The notes beneath the pieces were generated by a model that was not told the DNA's origin, ran no database searches, and saw only the letters and a list, made by a program, of their open reading frames with translations. The position numbers and the translations under genes are program-made. 64,000 nucleotides of DNA from Desarmillaria ectypa (taxonomy: Eukaryota; Basidiomycota; Agaricomycetes; Agaricales; Physalacriaceae): positions 2,790,001 to 2,854,000 of the forward strand of contig JAUDYN010000003.1 of NCBI GenBank assembly GCA_030407005.1. Direction: 5' to 3'. Positions 35,235 to 45,770 of this stretch are shown piece by piece (the first letter of the stretch is position 1; each line of letters starts with the position of its first letter).

Positions 35235-36617
35235 ATGTCGAAGAAAAGTGAAGACAGGCTTAACGTTGTCGTCGTTGGTGGTGGTTACGGCGCTGTTGCC
35301 GCGCGTTACCTCTCCGCAAAGCTAGATGCCTCGAAATACAACCTCATTCTCATCAGCTCTCGTCCTTACCGCTTCCACCTACCTGCCTTCATTCGCCTGG
35401 TTGTCTCTGATGTCGACAACCTCGAAAAGACTGCCATGGCAGGTTACGAGAAGCTGTTCCACAACAACAACGGCATGCCCTCTTAAATGCGCTGTCAGCA
35501 CAACCCTTTCTGACTGTTTTCTAGGCACTTTTATCCAGGCTTCGGTAACTGGTATCCAGAAATCGGAGACCGCTGGCGGTAGCGTTATCCTTGACAACGG
35601 CGAGAAGGTGCCCTTCCGCGTTCTGGTTCTAGCGACCGGATCAGCTTGGAGTGGACCCTTGGATTTTCCGGATACCAAAGACGACATCTCCACTTTCTTG
35701 ACTAGTGAACGCTCCAGATTCCAGGATGCCAACGATATTGTTCTCGTTGGAGGTGGCTCGGTCGGTATTGGTGTGTATTCGTATCACCTCGGCTCAAATA
35801 TCATACTAATCTCGTTACCCAGAGTTTGCGGGGGAAATCAAGGACATTTGGCCCGTGAGTCTTCATCTTTTGATTGCCACCTTTCGGCTGTCCTGACCCT
35901 GACTCGAGAACAAAAAAGTCACCATAATACACGGCGGAAGCAAATTGTTGAACGACGCATATCCAGATCGATTCCGGAACAAGATGGAAAATGGAATGAA
36001 ATCTCGGGGTGTGGAAATTGTGTACAACGATTATCTCGACGACATACCGGCTTCGGGTGTTGAAAGCGTCACTACTCGGAATGGAAAGATCATCAAGGCA
36101 GATCTCTTCGTGCGCTTGCTTATTTCCGCCAGCCAAATTATCTTTCTGATTCCGCCTTTCAGGTTCCAGCTTGGGGTCCCAAACCCAACACGGGTTTCAT
36201 TGCCTCGTCTCTTCCGGGCGCCATCACAGACAAAGGGTTCGTTAAGATCAAGCCCACCCTGCAACTCGCTTCTTACCCGGAGATCTTTGCTCTGGGTGAT
36301 ATTCTGGATTGGAAGGAACAGAAACAAGCTGCCAAGGCGAATGCCCATGCAGCCTTGATCAGTGCTAATGTTCTGAGCTATCTCGATGGCAAACATCTGA
36401 AGGAATACAAGGGAAGCTACGAGTTAATTTTGGTTACGAACGGAAAGGTGCGATTACTTGAACTTGCCTCCGCGCTGGACACTTACCTTGGTTATAGAAT
36501 GGCGGCGCCGCCTACTTTGGTGTACTCTGGGGCATCGTCTTGGGGGATTGGGCTGCGAAATTGAGCAAGTCCAAAACCTTACTCATACCCATGTTCCAGG
36601 CCTCTCAAGGATTGTAA
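35235..36617 (+). CDS. FSP1/AIFM2-like FAD-dependent NAD(P)H oxidoreductase
   Basis: The product starts MSKKSEDRLNVVVVGGGYGA with the FAD-binding GGGYGAVAARYL dinucleotide fold. It continues through VLVLATGSAW and a second Rossmann motif, VLVGGGSVGIEFAGEIKDIW, for NAD(P)H. The FAD-closing block is PEIFALGDILDWKEQKQAAK. This matches AMID/AIFM2/FSP1-type and yeast Aif1 proteins, single-subunit quinone reductases acting at lipid membranes and linked to redox defence or cell death. The first intron (35473-35524) has GC rather than GT at its donor; only that choice joins HNNNG to TFIQASV in frame. Later introns follow VGGGSVGI, IKDIWP, KADL and VTNGK. The C-terminal end SKTLLIPMFQASQGL has no clear targeting signal. 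Confidence 0.87.
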
Positions 36618-36710
36618 GATGCAGATTGTTTCTTTCGTACTTAAATTATTAAACTTAAATATCACATTAAAATCATGGCGTATATAATGGTATTTCTCCA
36701 TTTTCTCGGA

Positions 36711-37221
36711 TTACATAGGAAGTCTGTTTGATAAGCTTTCGTATCCATCCCATTTGCCCAAGTCATCAGCGACATCAACGATCCTTGTCTCGTAGAAAAT
36801 ATGAGCAGTCGGCTTCAACTGTTCCCAGTTCTTTATCTTCCCTGCGTCGTCTCTATCCAGCTGAGCACCCCAAACGCTCCACTCATCTTTCTTCGTGTTA
36901 TATGAGGCGACTGTGCAACCACAGTTTGCGCAACGATGACGCCTTTTCCATGGTTTATCGGCAACTTTGTAAATATGGACTGTGCCCTCTTCGAATCGTG
37001 TCCAGGAAAAGGCTGCATTCGTGAAATGGATAGTATGAATGAACGCTGCAGCTGTGTTGGAAGTTAATTAGCCGCGCTCATGCGTTGTGATCTCACAGCG
37101 TACCATTGAACCTCTGACACAGTGTACAGTGACAAAAGGCGCTTAGAAGAGGTAAACCCTTGACTGTGTAGCGCAGCTGCCTGCAGTAGCACCCACCATT
37201 GGTATCAATATCTTTACCCAT
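36711..37221 (-). CDS. GFA / CENP-V domain zinc protein
   Basis: The product starts MGKDIDTNGGCYCRQLRYTV, then LLSAFCHCTLCQRFNG, then after an intron AAFIHTIHFTNAAFSWTRFE, RRHRCANCGCTVASYNTKKD and EWSVWGAQLDR. The Cys pairs CYC, CHCTLC and CANCGC are the zinc ligands of the glutathione-dependent formaldehyde-activating (GFA) fold. The name is historical; many members have unknown substrates. It ends LSNRLPM. Convergent with the FSP1-like gene, 93 bp between stops. An in-frame upstream exon (37478 to about 37404, MKDLYGPQTRLREGACAIK) could splice to VYHQSP just before this Met through a long intron, giving an alternative N-terminus. Confidence 0.82.
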
Positions 37222-37857
37222 GGGAGATTGATGATAAACCTGAGTCTGAGTGTGAGAAGCTCAATACACGAGGTGATCATAAACGGGCCGACTCTGTTGC
37301 AATGCTTGATTCTGAATTGTGTCTGTTAGTGCCAACGGCAAAACCCGAGCTGGTCGCTGGTCCGTGCGCAGCTTTCACAGTATAAAATCTAGGATCCGAC
37401 ATCCGAACAACTCATACTTACCTTGATGGCACAAGCCCCTTCACGTAACCGGGTTTGTGGGCCGTAGAGATCCTTCATAGCACGGCGACCCTGTCCCCAG
37501 AGGGTGTCTGCGGCTTGTATAGGCTCAGGCTTATGCACCGTCTAAATATTTTCCTGTCCCACTTTGGCCACTCTGGCTGGGTGGGCCTCCTTTTCTTTGC
37601 TGTTTACGAACAAGGACTTCCATTTGGTGGTCTTTGAGTTGCAGCAAACAAATGGGAGTCGAATTCCAATGTAATTTAGTTTCCTGATGTTCATTTGATT
37701 TGGCTATTGGATTCCCTGTTCATCTGAGATCAGGGCTGGGCACATATCTACTGTACATCTGTCACTGAAGTGATAATATGAATGTAGCAGGTATTAATGA
37801 TGATGCACATATCATTGTTATCACTAGGAATACAGACAAGTATCTTCAAATCATAGC
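37222..37857. other. upstream region of the GFA gene
   Basis: About 640 nt. It contains the possible alternative first exon of the GFA gene (37404-37478, minus) and an AT-rich tract at 37660-37860 that leads to the 3' end of the LAMTOR2-like gene. No other gene is visible. Confidence 0.45.
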
Positions 37858-38471
37858 CTAACTTCGGATAGGTGCAGGTGAAGCTATAGCTGATGTAGTC
37901 GGTGGCGTCGAAGGCTTTCGTACGACAAGAAATTCGCGGTACTTGCTCAGCGACCTTGCAAGATGACTAGCAACAAGTTTTCCCTATCATAAGCGATGAT
38001 CAGATAGCGACATATAAAAAAAATACATCTACCACACACCTTGGCTTGCAATTTTGTCCATTCCATAGATTCATCAGAATTGAGAGCAATCAGCATCAGC
38101 GGCAAAGGATCCTCCGCTGTCGATCCGGGCTTCCTCTCCACGTCCTCCACAGGCACAACAACGATACGACCCAGCTTGGTGGGACCACTTCAGTGCGCGT
38201 GCTGCAAACAGATCCCAGGGATATATACCTCGCTATCAACCATCCCGTATCCCTGCTCACGCGTTTCCTGCCATAATTCACCACTCAAACCCACGATGAT
38301 CCGGACTTCGTCCTTGGGGCGTATGGGCTCAGAGACGAAGGTGACTAGTTGGCCAGCAGGTGTGAAGAGCACGGCTGTGTGTAGTGCAGGTAGAGAAAGG
38401 ATCTGGGAGAGAAGGTTCGTTAGGTTGGAGAGAACGAGCATCGATGGATGTATGAGGTGGAGGAATTTCAT
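37858..38471 (-). CDS. roadblock/LC7 protein, LAMTOR2/Ego3-like
   Basis: Three exons give about 165 residues: MKFLHLIHPSMLVLSNLTNL, then HTAVLFTPAGQLVTFVSEPI, EVRIIVGLSGELWQETREQG, an intron after MVDSE, LGRIVVVPVEDVE and LPLMLIALNSDESMEWTKLQ, a last intron, and AKGKLVASHLARSLSKYREF. The strand-helix-strand-strand-helix order, with a final helix of the KAKxLVxxLxxxL type, matches the roadblock fold of LAMTOR2/Ego3. That protein is part of the Ragulator/EGO complex that anchors Rag GTPases and TORC1 at the vacuole. Sequence similarity is low, so the family call rests on pattern. The tail (KPSTPPTTSAIASPAPIRS) is low-complexity. Confidence 0.6.
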
Positions 38472-39326
38472 TTTTGGGTCGGAGCGGATTTCGGCCGGTA
38501 ATTCCGAGGACCGACAGAGCCGACTGGACGGCTATTCAAATATTCAAGGCTGCTTCACCGACATCCACTTGGGACTCTTGCTGCGTGACTTCTTCTGCTG
38601 TCAGTGCCTGATTGTTTTGATTCAACGCTACGGATCAAAACTGTTCACTGCCAATACTACATGGGGACACGGACTCGGAGTGGAGGAAATCCATATATGT
38701 TTGGAATAATTTATTTGTACAACGTAAACGCTTCCATTGCAAGGTACATTCAATAACACCCTCCCGCTGCTTTTCATTGAATCTGGTCAAATCCGCTCGA
38801 GACCTATCCTTACTGCTCCTACTTACCAGTGATCGCTCTATTAGAATACTATATATAGGTGTTACAGAGTAAAAAAGGACCCGGAGAGCACGTATTTACG
38901 AGCTTTATGACATTTGACACATCATTTCGTAGTCCATGAATGTTAGACTACAACCTGTGCACGGTATCCAATCGACTTTCGGCCGTGAAACAACTGACAG
39001 GGTAACTATTGGCTCACCGAAATGGTTTGCTTAGAAGCAGTTGTCCTTCACTCGAACTCAACGTTGGCATCTGCACTGCGCCATTATCTTTCGATATATA
39101 TTCGAACATAAGTAGGCGTCCAACATACTAAGTAACTGACGGCGTCTTTTTTTTTTTTTACGTGCTACTTGCAACTTGATGACAGGATGGCGTGATAGCA
39201 TGCATTATGTAATCACGCGACTGACAATAAATTTGAAGAACCCGACTTTCTTCCCTCCCTATCCCTTTCTTCCCTACCTTCCTCCGTAGACTCCTTTCCC
39301 TTTCCCTTATCCATAGATTTCCCGTC
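38472..39326. promoter_or_regulatory. shared upstream region of LAMTOR2-like and SAM synthetase genes
   Basis: About 855 nt between divergent start codons. Near the SAM synthetase ATG, 39241-39311 is an almost pure C/T tract, a pattern common upstream of strongly expressed fungal housekeeping genes. A run of T lies at about 39147-39158. No gene is seen here. Confidence 0.5.
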
Positions 39327-40844
39327 ATGTCTGCTAACGGACACGCTATTCGCCCTGCTTTGGCCCCTGGTCACTTCTTGTTCACCTCTGAGTCTGTTGG
39401 TGAAGGTCATCCTGGTGCGTTGCTAGAGAAAAATATCGGTATCCATCATAAACTGACTGCACGTACAGATAAAATCTGTGATCAGGTCTCTGATGCTATC
39501 GTGAGCGCATCGCCCCTTCCAGTACACATCGCAGCAAGCGCTAAAATTTTCTTACTAGCTTGACGCTTGTCTCGCCCAAGATCCATGGTCCAAAGTTGGC
39601 TGTGAAACCGCCTCCAAGACGGGTATGATCATGGTCTTTGGTGAAATCTCCACCACCGCCCAGCTGGACTACCAAAAAATCATCCGCAACACAATCAAGG
39701 AAATCGGGTATGACTCATCCGAGAAGGGTTTCGATTACAAGACATGCAACATCCTTGTCGCTATCGAGCAGCAGTCACCCGATATTGCCCAGGGGCTTGA
39801 CCACGGTGACCTCGAGAGTCACGGTGCGGGTGACCAGGGTATCATGTTTGGGTATGCGACCGATGAAACGGAGGAGCTTATGCCTCTTACCATCGTCCTC
39901 GCGCACAAGCTGAACCGGGCAATGGCTGCTGCTCGTCGTTCCGGTCTACTTCCCTGGCTCCGCCCCGACACCAAGACTCAGGTAACCATCGAATACAAGA
40001 AGGACGGCGGTGCAACCATCCCTCTCCGTGTCGACACCATCGTCGTTTCGGCGCAGCACGCCGAAGAGATAGCACTTGCCGATCTGCAAAAGGATCTTCT
40101 CGACAAGGTTATCAAGCAAGTTATCCCTGCGAACCTTCTTGACGAACGGACTATCTACCACGTTCGTGCAACCCCCTGCCCATTTGTAATTCTCCATGGT
40201 TTTACTTATCAGGATCTGTGATGATTATAGATTAACCCTACGGGACGATTCGTCATTGGTGGACCCCAGGGCGATGCTGGTTTGACAGGTCGTAAGATTA
40301 TCGTCGACAGCTACGGAGGTTGGGGAGCCCATGGAGGAGGGGCTTTCTCTGGAAAGGACTTTTCCAAGGTCGATCGCTCGGCCGCGTATACCGCTCGTTG
40401 GATTGGTGCGTGTAGTCGTCATCCTTATCGTCCTCTTGCTCATATATGGTTGTAGCCAAGTCACTGGTTGCGGGCGGCATCGCCCGTCGTGTTCTTGTAC
40501 AGCTCTCCTACGCTATCGGTGTAGCCGAGCCTCTGTCGATCTATGTCGACACCTACGGCACAGGAAAGATCTCGGAAGAGGAGATTGTCGAGCTCATTCG
40601 TAAGAACTGGGACCTCCGACCTGGTATCATGGGTACGTAACATGTCTTTTTATCAGACGTCTCGTGAGATTGACAATTGTCCTAGTTCGTGAACTGAGCC
40701 TCCAGAAACCTCAGTACCGCAAGACGGCTTGCTACGGCCACTTTGGTAGGACCTCAAATTTCATTCAAGCATCTGGCTTGCTAATGTATCTTCTTAGGTA
40801 ACTCCGATTACAGCTGGGAGAAGCCCAAAAAGCTTGTACTCTGA
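39327..40844 (+). CDS. SAM2: S-adenosylmethionine synthetase
   Basis: Makes S-adenosylmethionine from methionine and ATP in the cytosol. The product opens [20 protein letters not shown], then the methionine-binding [10 protein letters not shown], an intron, and [11 protein letters not shown]. Signature 1 is [18 protein letters not shown] and signature 2 (P-loop-like) is [18 protein letters not shown]. The block [20 protein letters not shown] is also complete. The end is [19 protein letters not shown]. Introns are short and placed after GHPG, SDAI, ERTIYH, ARWI, PGIM and YGHFG. The protein is full length and all catalytic regions are intact. The pyrimidine tract just upstream fits strong expression. 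Confidence 0.95.
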
Positions 40845-41309
40845 GCCCGAAGCCGCTCTTATCCTCTCCTTCGTTTAATACCCCATTACGTTTACGCTAT
40901 CTCGCACGGGAAGTTCATCCTTCCTTCATTGTTTATCATCGCATCGCATTGTTATATTACTATCACTGCTCTGGATTGTAGAAATTTCTTTAGGGACGCA
41001 GTTGTGCTGTAAAAAAAACGTAGATAATAGTTAGTAAGGCAGAGAATAAATCGCGCTCAACCGCGTAATTTTCTGTAGTTTTGTTTGATAGTTTTGAGTA
41101 ATCAGGATCTAGAACCTGTAGTGCGATTGTTTTGAGCGCGTTGATCTATGGTGGTATAGACCGATAGTCGACTTATAGCGTCGGGAGATTTGAATCGAAC
41201 GACGCTCCGCGTACTAGAGATCATACACGCTACCTGTGCCTGCCGTCTTGATAAAAGCCGTATCTCAAAGGAGGTGCATCCAAGCTTGGACAGGACTTTT
41301 CATTCAGTA
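40845..41309. other. convergent 3' region of SAM synthetase and uL1m genes
   Basis: About 465 nt between two stop codons. A perfect 7-bp inverted repeat (AGCGTCG/CGACGCT) lies near 41,177-41,206 with a 16-nt loop. I looked at it as a tRNA and rejected that. Nothing else is recognisable. Confidence 0.4.
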
Positions 41310-42404
41310 CTAAAAGTTTGATATCCTGATCCCGGGACCCTGTGTTGCGCTGAGCATCACTTTTGTAATCGGCGCCGCTGTGAAAAGAAAGCACTGAATC
41401 CATAGACGATCGCAACGGAAGAAGCGTGAACCTACAATGACTCCCCACACTCGCTTTCCCGCCTTCCTTGACACTCAAATTTCCCGTAGCTCTCTTGACC
41501 GAAGTCATGACATGTTCGAAATTTTTGACGACATCTTCTGCTATCCAATCCGTCTGTACCATGCAGGTAAACATCGGGACCAAAGGAAGATCTAAACGAA
41601 CATACCTTGGCTATAGGGAGCCTGATAACTCCCTGCTTATCCGCCTTCCACTCTGTAGTACCCACCAATTTGCGTATATACCCCCCAACGTCATCCGTCA
41701 CAGTTCCCCTCCTCTCACTAGGCATCAACCCCTTCGGACCCAGGACCCTACCCAACCGAGGCGTAATAGCCTTGATGAGAGCAGTCGTACACAAAAACGT
41801 CGTCGCCCGAATCCTATTAGATACGATCTACACAGCATTAGTCCAAGTTCGACGACATTAAAGAACAGTATACGCACCCCCTCGACGAGCTCTATGCCTC
41901 CGACGATATGTGCTCCAGCGCGCTTGGCGTCGTCTGCCTGGCGTCCCTCTGCAAACACACAGACGACATCTTCTGCTGCGTTGGTAGCCTCCTTTGGGAG
42001 CTTATACCTACCCCTCGGGACAGCCACGCCTGTTCCTAGCTTAGTTTTGACTAACAGGGATACCGTCGATGGGCGGGGAGAGGGTATACTGACGGCCTAC
42101 CCAAATCAGTTGACTGTTCCGTGAAAACATGATATCATGCACACACCTTCAATACACTTACAGCGTCCTGCAAAGTAAGCCTAGTGCTCGTGTCCTTGGC
42201 AGCAGCAGCAGCGGCTTTACGCTTAAGTTTAGCAGCCATGGCGCGTTTGGAAGGCGTTCGGATCTGAGAGACGAGGCCTTTTCTGGCACGGTAGGATACG
42301 GCGACATTGGGTGTTGAATGAAAGGAACGTGAAAAGAAAAGGGCGGCAGGAAGGGTTTGTCGTAAGCATGGTTGAGCCCACATTGGACTCAGCATCGGTA
42401 GCAT
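41310..42404 (-). CDS. MRPL1: mitochondrial large-subunit ribosomal protein uL1m
   Basis: The first ATG at 42404 gives MLPMLSPMWAQPCLRQTLPA and then LFFSRSFHSTPN, a typical mitochondrial presequence. The basic, Ala-rich linker RAMAAKLKRKAAAAAAKD leads into the L1 fold: VSLKLGTGVAVPRGRYKLPK, DVVCVFAEGRQADDAKRAGA, and the rRNA-binding block TPRLGRVLGPKGLMPSERRG. The second domain runs TTEWKADKQGVIRLPIAK, an intron, TDWIAEDVVKNFEHVMTSVK, an intron, then TKVMLSATQGPGIRISNF. The terminal TKVMLSxTxGPGI is the conserved L1 end. It belongs to the mobile L1 stalk of the mitoribosome. It is divergent from the Cwf18 gene, with only 45 bp between start codons. Confidence 0.9.
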
Positions 42405-42449
42405 GGCAAGAAGCAAATGTAGTGCTTAGTCATCAATCTCTTCCTTAAC

Positions 42450-43067
42450 ATGGCACTAGCAGAAGCCTCGGAAGCGCGCAAGGCGCGTCTTTTGGCATTG
42501 AAGAGACGCAAGGAAGGTGAACAGAATGGGTATGTTACTCTCAGTGTTGATTCTTGTCTATTCTAATACTCTTGACTTGCAGCGACCTGATAAAAAACCG
42601 CAACTTTGACCCCGAATCCCGTACGCTCAAAAAGCGTTCAAGGCAAGAGGACGTGGAGATGGAGGACACTGTGGAGAAGAACGTTGAGGGTATGGCTGAA
42701 AATATTATTGCTGAGGATGAGCAGAGGAGGGCCCAGGAACTCGTGAGTTTGTGTTTCTGGTTATGAAATTAATTCTTATACCTTGCGCGTAGGACGTGTT
42801 CAACATTGCACCGAGAAGACCAAATTGGGATCTTAAACGTGAGACGAACAAAAAGGTGGCAAAGTTGGAGAGAAAGACGCAGGAGGCGATACATACGTTG
42901 ATAAGTAAGTTATATTAAGTTTGGGTATTGTTATAGTGATGCTGATGGGTGTAATAGGACAACGGCTCGCTGCTGAAAAGGGTGGTCAAGAGGATATCGT
43001 CGGTGCGATGCAGGCGCAGGAGAAAGTGCAGCAAACTGGAGATTTGTCTGATGAAGAGGATGAATAA
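42450..43067 (+). CDS. CWF18: pre-mRNA splicing factor Cwf18 / CCDC12
   Basis: A small acidic/basic protein from four exons. It starts MALAEASEARKARLLALKRR, then DLIKNRNFDPESRTLKKRSR, then an acidic segment VEMEDTVEKNVEGMAENIIA, then DVFNIAPRRPNWDLKRETNK and KVAKLERKTQEAIHTLI, ending GDLSDEEDE. The block RNFDPxxR...NIAPRRPNWDLKR is diagnostic for CCDC12/Cwf18, a component associated with the Prp19/Cdc5 complex of the active spliceosome. Length and order match the family. The CDS ends 77 bp from the convergent metallopeptidase gene. Confidence 0.9.
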
Positions 43068-43144
43068 ACTTATCTATGCCTTGGCTATGTCCTCTATATT
43101 ATTGTATTGTATAAAATGCGACGATTTTTGTTCTCCTTGAGAAT

Positions 43145-43910
43145 CTACGGAGAAGATGCCTCCCAATGCTCAACGTAAAATCTCCACAGCTTGTCCAACT
43201 TGCGTCCAGTCAGCTCCTTGAACATCTTCTCTTCCCACTCACGATCCTTCATGAGAGAATTAAGCTCTCGAATCGTCCCTTTTCCATACCTAATTCACGG
43301 TCAACTCCATCCTATCCAAAGCAGAAGAGACACGCACCTGTTCTCCAGCCAATCAAGAAAATACGCTGTATGCTGATACCCAGCATCCCACTTGTCCGGG
43401 ACGGAATGGGACGACCAATGTGGTGGAGCAAGGTTAGCGTGTAACCGCACGAAATCTGCATTGTTCAGAAAAGCAGATAATAATCCAACAAAACTCACCT
43501 GCGATACCCTCCACCAATCCTCCCGGACACGTACCCCGCGCATTATACTGATAACAATGCACCATCTCGTGCGTCAACACCCCCATGATCTCCCTTCCCA
43601 CCTCTTCGCCCTCTCCCTTTTTCACGATATAATCCACACTCAGATGGATCTCCTTGTGCGTCTCGCTCCCTGTTGTATGTGCCACACCATCCATGCTCCG
43701 CAGTACTAAGAGGACGCTCCCCACCGCCTGTGGGATATTGGGATTCGCAGGGGTGCCGTACAGATGTGTAAGGGTGGACTCGACGGCGAGGGTTAGGGCG
43801 GTGTGGGGGTCGAGCAGGCGAAGGAAGGTGTGTACTCCGGGATGAGAGAGGTCGGGAATGCGTAGGGAGAGGGTGGGATACGGCCAGGTGGAGGGTGGTG
43901 TTGGCGCCAT
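43145..43910 (-). CDS. basic secretory protein (BSP) family metallopeptidase
   Basis: The product starts MAPTPPSTWPYPTLSLRIPD. It carries GVLTHEMVHCYQYNARGTCP with the zinc-binding HExxH-like HEMVH, then GGLVEGIADFVRLHANLAPP, DAGYQHTAYFLDWLE and LNSLMKDREWEEKMFKELTG. These are the core blocks of the BSP/plant basic secretory family (PF04450), gluzincin-like peptidases. Three exons join in frame. Unlike the plant proteins, no signal peptide is visible at this start, so the product may be cytosolic or exported another way. Substrate unknown. Confidence 0.85.
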
Positions 43911-44612
43911 GGATAAGACTCGGAATACCGGTCCGTTTTACCGTACCTCTTCAAAACCCATCGTCGAACTTTCGGACCCCAAATTCAAATTCTGTCAAGA
44001 ACTGGGATACCTTATTCTGGAGAATGGGGAACATTTTCTGCGGGGTTCAAGTCGAACATGACATCATCTCTTTGCGTCTTTTTTGCTCTGTGCACGTCTT
44101 TGCACATACGATTCTACAGGAACTGACTGATAGGAACGATGATGATCAGGATACTATACTTTCATGGCTTTCTCTTCACTTCATCTCATTGCTAGTGCCT
44201 TGTTCAACGATGAATTCTGTGGCCCAATCGTAGCATCTTCCGAGTCATTCGGCGAGGTTTAGGTCACTAGGTCATTCGCTGTGATCATAATTATACACTT
44301 TTATTGCTACTGCTACTACGCTTCCGTTCTCATATCACGATACTCAAGAAGCTGATACTACTCGTGAGCTCCTGCCTGTGGTGGCGTGGCGTTGAACTGT
44401 TAACAGTGGATTGCGCGCTGAAATACTACAACTTCACAATGCTTCTCAAGCTACATGGAAAAGTGCTGGTGCATTGAAATGGCAATTACTCGTAGTAGAA
44501 TCAGCACGGTGGTATAACTGTAACTATCTACTGAGTATAAAATCACCAGTCTCGCAGCTAGAATTTCACCCTTGAAGTCACCTATCCTCTTGGGTTCTCT
44601 CCCCATCTAAAA
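43911..44612. promoter_or_regulatory. 5' flank of the protease pseudogene, homologous to the 5' flank of the intact copy
   Basis: From about 44,320 to 44,612 the sequence is clearly related to the region upstream of the intact protease gene (63,545-63,960, reverse strand). Shared stretches include AAGAAGCTGAT, the GCATTGAAATGGCA block, GAGTATAAAATCA and CCTATCCTCTTGGGTT. So the promoter was duplicated with the gene. The left part (43,911-44,300) holds the upstream region of the BSP gene. Confidence 0.7.
44536..44542 (+). promoter_or_regulatory. TATA box of the protease pseudogene
   Basis: TATAAAA, 71 nt before the pseudogene ATG, in the longer block GAGTATAAAATCA that is preserved at the same place before the intact copy. 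Conservation in a decayed duplicate supports it as the ancestral TATA element. Confidence 0.65.
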
Positions 44613-45770
44613 ATGCTCCCCACCTTCTTCGTGCTCTCCTCGCTCATCGCCGCCGGGCTCCCGAACTCCGTCGTCATTCCCCGAAGCCCAGTATTTCTCG
44701 GACGTTCAACTTCAACGGGACGAGCACCATCGTAGAACGAAATCGCGCTCGAGTAGCTGCATTCCGATCCCGTGCAATAAGGAATACGACCAGACGCGCT
44801 ATCGTCAATGAGGACGTGGACAACGTTGCCGTTATCTACACCGCTTCGATTGGCTCTGGGAGCCCTGCGACAACCTGTACGCATGTTTCTCTTTGCCCGC
44901 TAACCCGATGGTGGTATGCTAACCGTACGTATACTAGACGACTTGATCATTTACACAGGAAGTTCAAATACTTGGGTCGGTGCAGGGACCAAGTACGTAC
45001 AGACGTCCACTAGCACACAGACCCCCAACCGAGTTGTGAGTGGCCAGTCTCATTCACTTTTTTCAATCTTCTAATGGTACACACATAGTCTGTTAACTAT
45101 GATTCCGGATCATTCTCTGGTGATTGATAACTACTGCACGCCTGTGATCTCTATTAATCATAGTTTACTCCAGGGACGACCAAGTTACTCTCACCCCAGG
45201 CTTGACCATCAAGTCGCAGTCGATCGGTGTAGCATCTTCTGCTACCTGGTACGAGTCTCGAATATCGACGCTTCACAAGCATCTAACGATCCTATCCTAT
45301 TACAGCTTTTCCGGCTTTGACGGTGTAAGTCACAGATCGATCATTGCACGCCGATCTTTCTGGATGATTTGCAAATGATAGAATCGGTCCCGTGGGCTCA
45401 CTGAGGGTAAATTACTATTCGTTCATATACTTTAGTCTAAGTTTGTTCTGGGCAACCTTGTCTCTCTCAGTACTCCAATCTTTCCAGTCTGTTCTTCAAG
45501 ATCAACGGCGCAAGCCTTGCTCCGTTTTTTTGGTATGTATCGTATGAGCTCACACCCAATGCTCAAATCTGGCCTCGTTCGTTGAACACGGCTATTGGAG
45601 GCAGTTCCAGCGCGGTCTATCTCATGAACGACATTGGCACTAATTCCGGCGAAGGACTCGATTTTATCAACGGATATACTTTTTTGGAATGCTACTACAC
45701 GATTTTCGACACAGCAAACTCAAGGATCGGGTTCGCCACGACGTCACAGACGCATACTACTACAAATTAG
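44613..45770 (+). pseudogene. decayed polyporopepsin-like A1 aspartic protease
   Basis: A paralogue of the intact gene at 61,764-63,544. Signal peptide and propeptide remain recognisable (FFVLSSLIAAGLPNSVVIPR), as do the C-terminal end GEGLDFINGYTFLE and TIFDTANSRIGFATTSQT. Three lesions are visible. (1) Near codon 30 a net 10-nt deletion shifts the frame and leads to a TAG after GRAPS. (2) The first catalytic motif reads LIIYTGSS where the intact copy has LIIDTGSS, so the active-site Asp is now Tyr. (3) About 570 nt present in the intact copy are missing between the VLGTLS and SQYSNLS positions, which removes the second catalytic DTG; the junction shows TCTC microhomology. It cannot encode an active protease. 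Confidence 0.88.

Noticed and set aside
35326..35520. 5' part of the 245-codon open frame at 35326-36063 as a separate gene
   Set aside because: It is the wrong frame of exon 1 of the FSP1-like gene; only its later part coincides with a real exon.
41165..41245. tRNA-like sequence on the minus strand (B-box-like GTTCGATTC with a pairing AGCGT/ACGCT)
   Set aside because: The pairing arms enclose only about 57 nt, the T-arm stem does not pair, and there is no A-box. A covariance search would settle it.
44582..44884. Minus-strand frames opposite the proteases (also 63257-63496)
   Set aside because: Antisense shadows; they resemble each other only because the sense strands are paralogous.
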